DNA from: Rhodobacter sp.
GTDB taxonomy: Bacteria; Pseudomonadota; Alphaproteobacteria; Rhodobacterales; Rhodobacteraceae
Length of the DNA stretch: 7,083 nucleotides
NCBI GenBank assembly: GCA_003536295.1
Contig: DPZQ01000167.1
Location: 1-7,083 of the forward strand
Direction of reading: 5' to 3'
Shown here piece after piece: positions 6,305-7,083 of the stretch. Under the pieces are notes generated by a model that did not search any database, was not told the DNA's origin, and worked only from the letters and a program-made list of their open reading frames with translations. The stretch's first letter is position 1. Every line of letters begins with the position of its first letter. A program made the position numbers and the translations under genes.

Positions 6305-7083
6305 ATGAACAACGATGATTTTCCCTTTGAACCGACCCAAGAGCCTAACACGTCAGCGCTTTCGCTTTCGCAAAGGGCGATGGCGTCGCGTCCCGCCCCT
6401 TATCTTGAAGGGTTGAACCCGGAGCAGACCGAAGCGGTTTTGGTGCTTGAAGGACCTGTGTTGATGTTGGCAGGAGCGGGCACGGGTAAGACAAAGGCGC
6501 TTACGGCGCGGATAGTGCATTTGCTGACCACTGGGCAGGCGCGGCCCAACCAGATCTTGGCCGTGACGTTTACCAACAAGGCTGCCCGCGAGATGAAAAA
6601 TCGCGTGGGTCAAATGTTGGGCCAAACGGTTGAGGGTATGCCTTGGATGGGCACGTTTCACTCGATCTCGGTCAAGATTTTGCGCCGCCATAGCGAACTT
6701 GTGGGGTTGAAAAGCAGTTTTACCATTTTGGATACGGATGATCAATTACGCTTACTAAAGCAGCTGATTCAAGCTGAAAAAATTGATGAAAAACGATGGC
6801 CGCCGCGCATGTTGGCGGGCCTGATTGACGGGTGGAAAAACCGCGCCTTTACTTCCAAAACGGTCCCGGCATCTGAGGCGTCGCATTACGACAGGCGCGG
6901 CGTCGCCCTTTACGGCGCCTATCAAGAGCGGTTGCGCACGCTGAACGCTGTCGATTTTGGCGATATTCTGTTGCATGTGGTTATTATTTTGCAAAATCAC
7001 AGCGATATTTTGGCGCAATATCAAAATTTCTTTCGTTATATTATGGTGGACGAATATCAAGACACCAATGTGGCGCAATATTT
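6305..7083 (+). CDS. uvrD: UvrD/PcrA-family ATP-dependent DNA helicase (N-terminal part, cut by window edge)
   Basis: This is a superfamily 1A 3'-5' helicase that acts in excision and mismatch repair, removing damaged strands and protein from DNA. The first 259 codons are present and open to the window edge. After an acidic N-terminal extension (residues 1-32) comes the Q-motif region YLEGLNPEQTEAV (33-45). Motif I (Walker A) AGAGTGKT is at 56-63, with Lys62 and Thr63. Motif Ia is TFTNKAAREM (88-97), MGTFHS is at 115-120, the UvrD-typical NAVDFGDILL at 214-223, and motif II VDEYQDTN at 248-255. The ATG at 6305 has only a weak ribosome binding site. An in-frame ATG at codon 26 (6380) has AAAGG upstream, but the longer start keeps the SLSQRAMASRPAPYL segment, which I believe is usual in this family. 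Rep or PcrA naming is possible; UvrD is preferred for alphaproteobacteria. Confidence 0.93.
   Translation, partial: MNNDDFPFEPTQEPNTSALSLSQRAMASRPAPYLEGLNPEQTEAVLVLEGPVLMLAGAGTGKTKALTARIVHLLTTGQARPNQILAVTFTNKAAREMKNRVGQMLGQTVEGMPWMGTFHSISVKILRRHSELVGLKSSFTILDTDDQLRLLKQLIQAEKIDEKRWPPRMLAGLIDGWKNRAFTSKTVPASEASHYDRRGVALYGAYQERLRTLNAVDFGDILLHVVIILQNHSDILAQYQNFFRYIMVDEYQDTNVAQY

Noticed and set aside
6353..7078. Two minus-strand open frames of 107-130 codons opposite the helicase gene
   Set aside because: They are antisense shadows of a clear UvrD-type reading frame and have no recognisable domain or ribosome binding site.
1..7083. CRISPR array, insertion sequence, or toxin-antitoxin or defence genes
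   Set aside because: There are no regularly spaced repeats, transposase motifs, terminal inverted repeats or small paired genes. Every long frame is accounted for by housekeeping genes.

Overview
This window reads as ordinary chromosomal housekeeping DNA from an alphaproteobacterium, most likely a marine Rhodobacteraceae (Roseobacter-group) member. The evidence is the hisB-hisH-hisA-hisF gene order, the character of the proteins (a 1153-residue single-chain pyruvate carboxylase close in numbering to the Rhizobium etli enzyme, and a UvrD-type helicase with a short acidic N-terminal extension) and an alphaproteobacterial-type LexA box. Base composition looks moderate rather than strongly GC-rich, so a lower-GC roseobacter is possible; this placement is inference.

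Layout. Minus strand, reading right to left: pyc (pyruvate carboxylase, 2634-6095); a tRNA-Gly(GCC) gene with its own promoter and a clear intrinsic terminator (2411-2571); then a tight histidine operon hisB, hisH, hisA, hisF (2315 down to 1, hisF cut by the window edge). The his junctions are 0, 14 and 1 nt, so translation is probably coupled. Plus strand: one gene, a UvrD/PcrA-family DNA helicase that begins at 6305 and runs off the right edge. The 209-nt gap between pyc and the helicase gene is a divergent, AT-rich regulatory region.

How the genes work together. HisH and HisF form the imidazole glycerol phosphate synthase, fed by HisA and followed by HisB, so the left third is four consecutive steps of histidine synthesis. 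Pyc supplies oxaloacetate from pyruvate. The helicase belongs to DNA repair and is probably under SOS control.

I see no undescribed multi-gene system here. The points worth a second look are small: a GAAC-N7-GAAC LexA-type box upstream of the helicase gene, a -10 element placed so that the helicase mRNA could be leaderless, a TTTGCAAA palindrome and a perfect GC-rich hairpin upstream of pyc, and two departures from near-invariant motifs in the carboxyltransferase domain of Pyc (RDGPQS for the usual RDGHQS or RDAHQS, and KDMGG for KDMAG).
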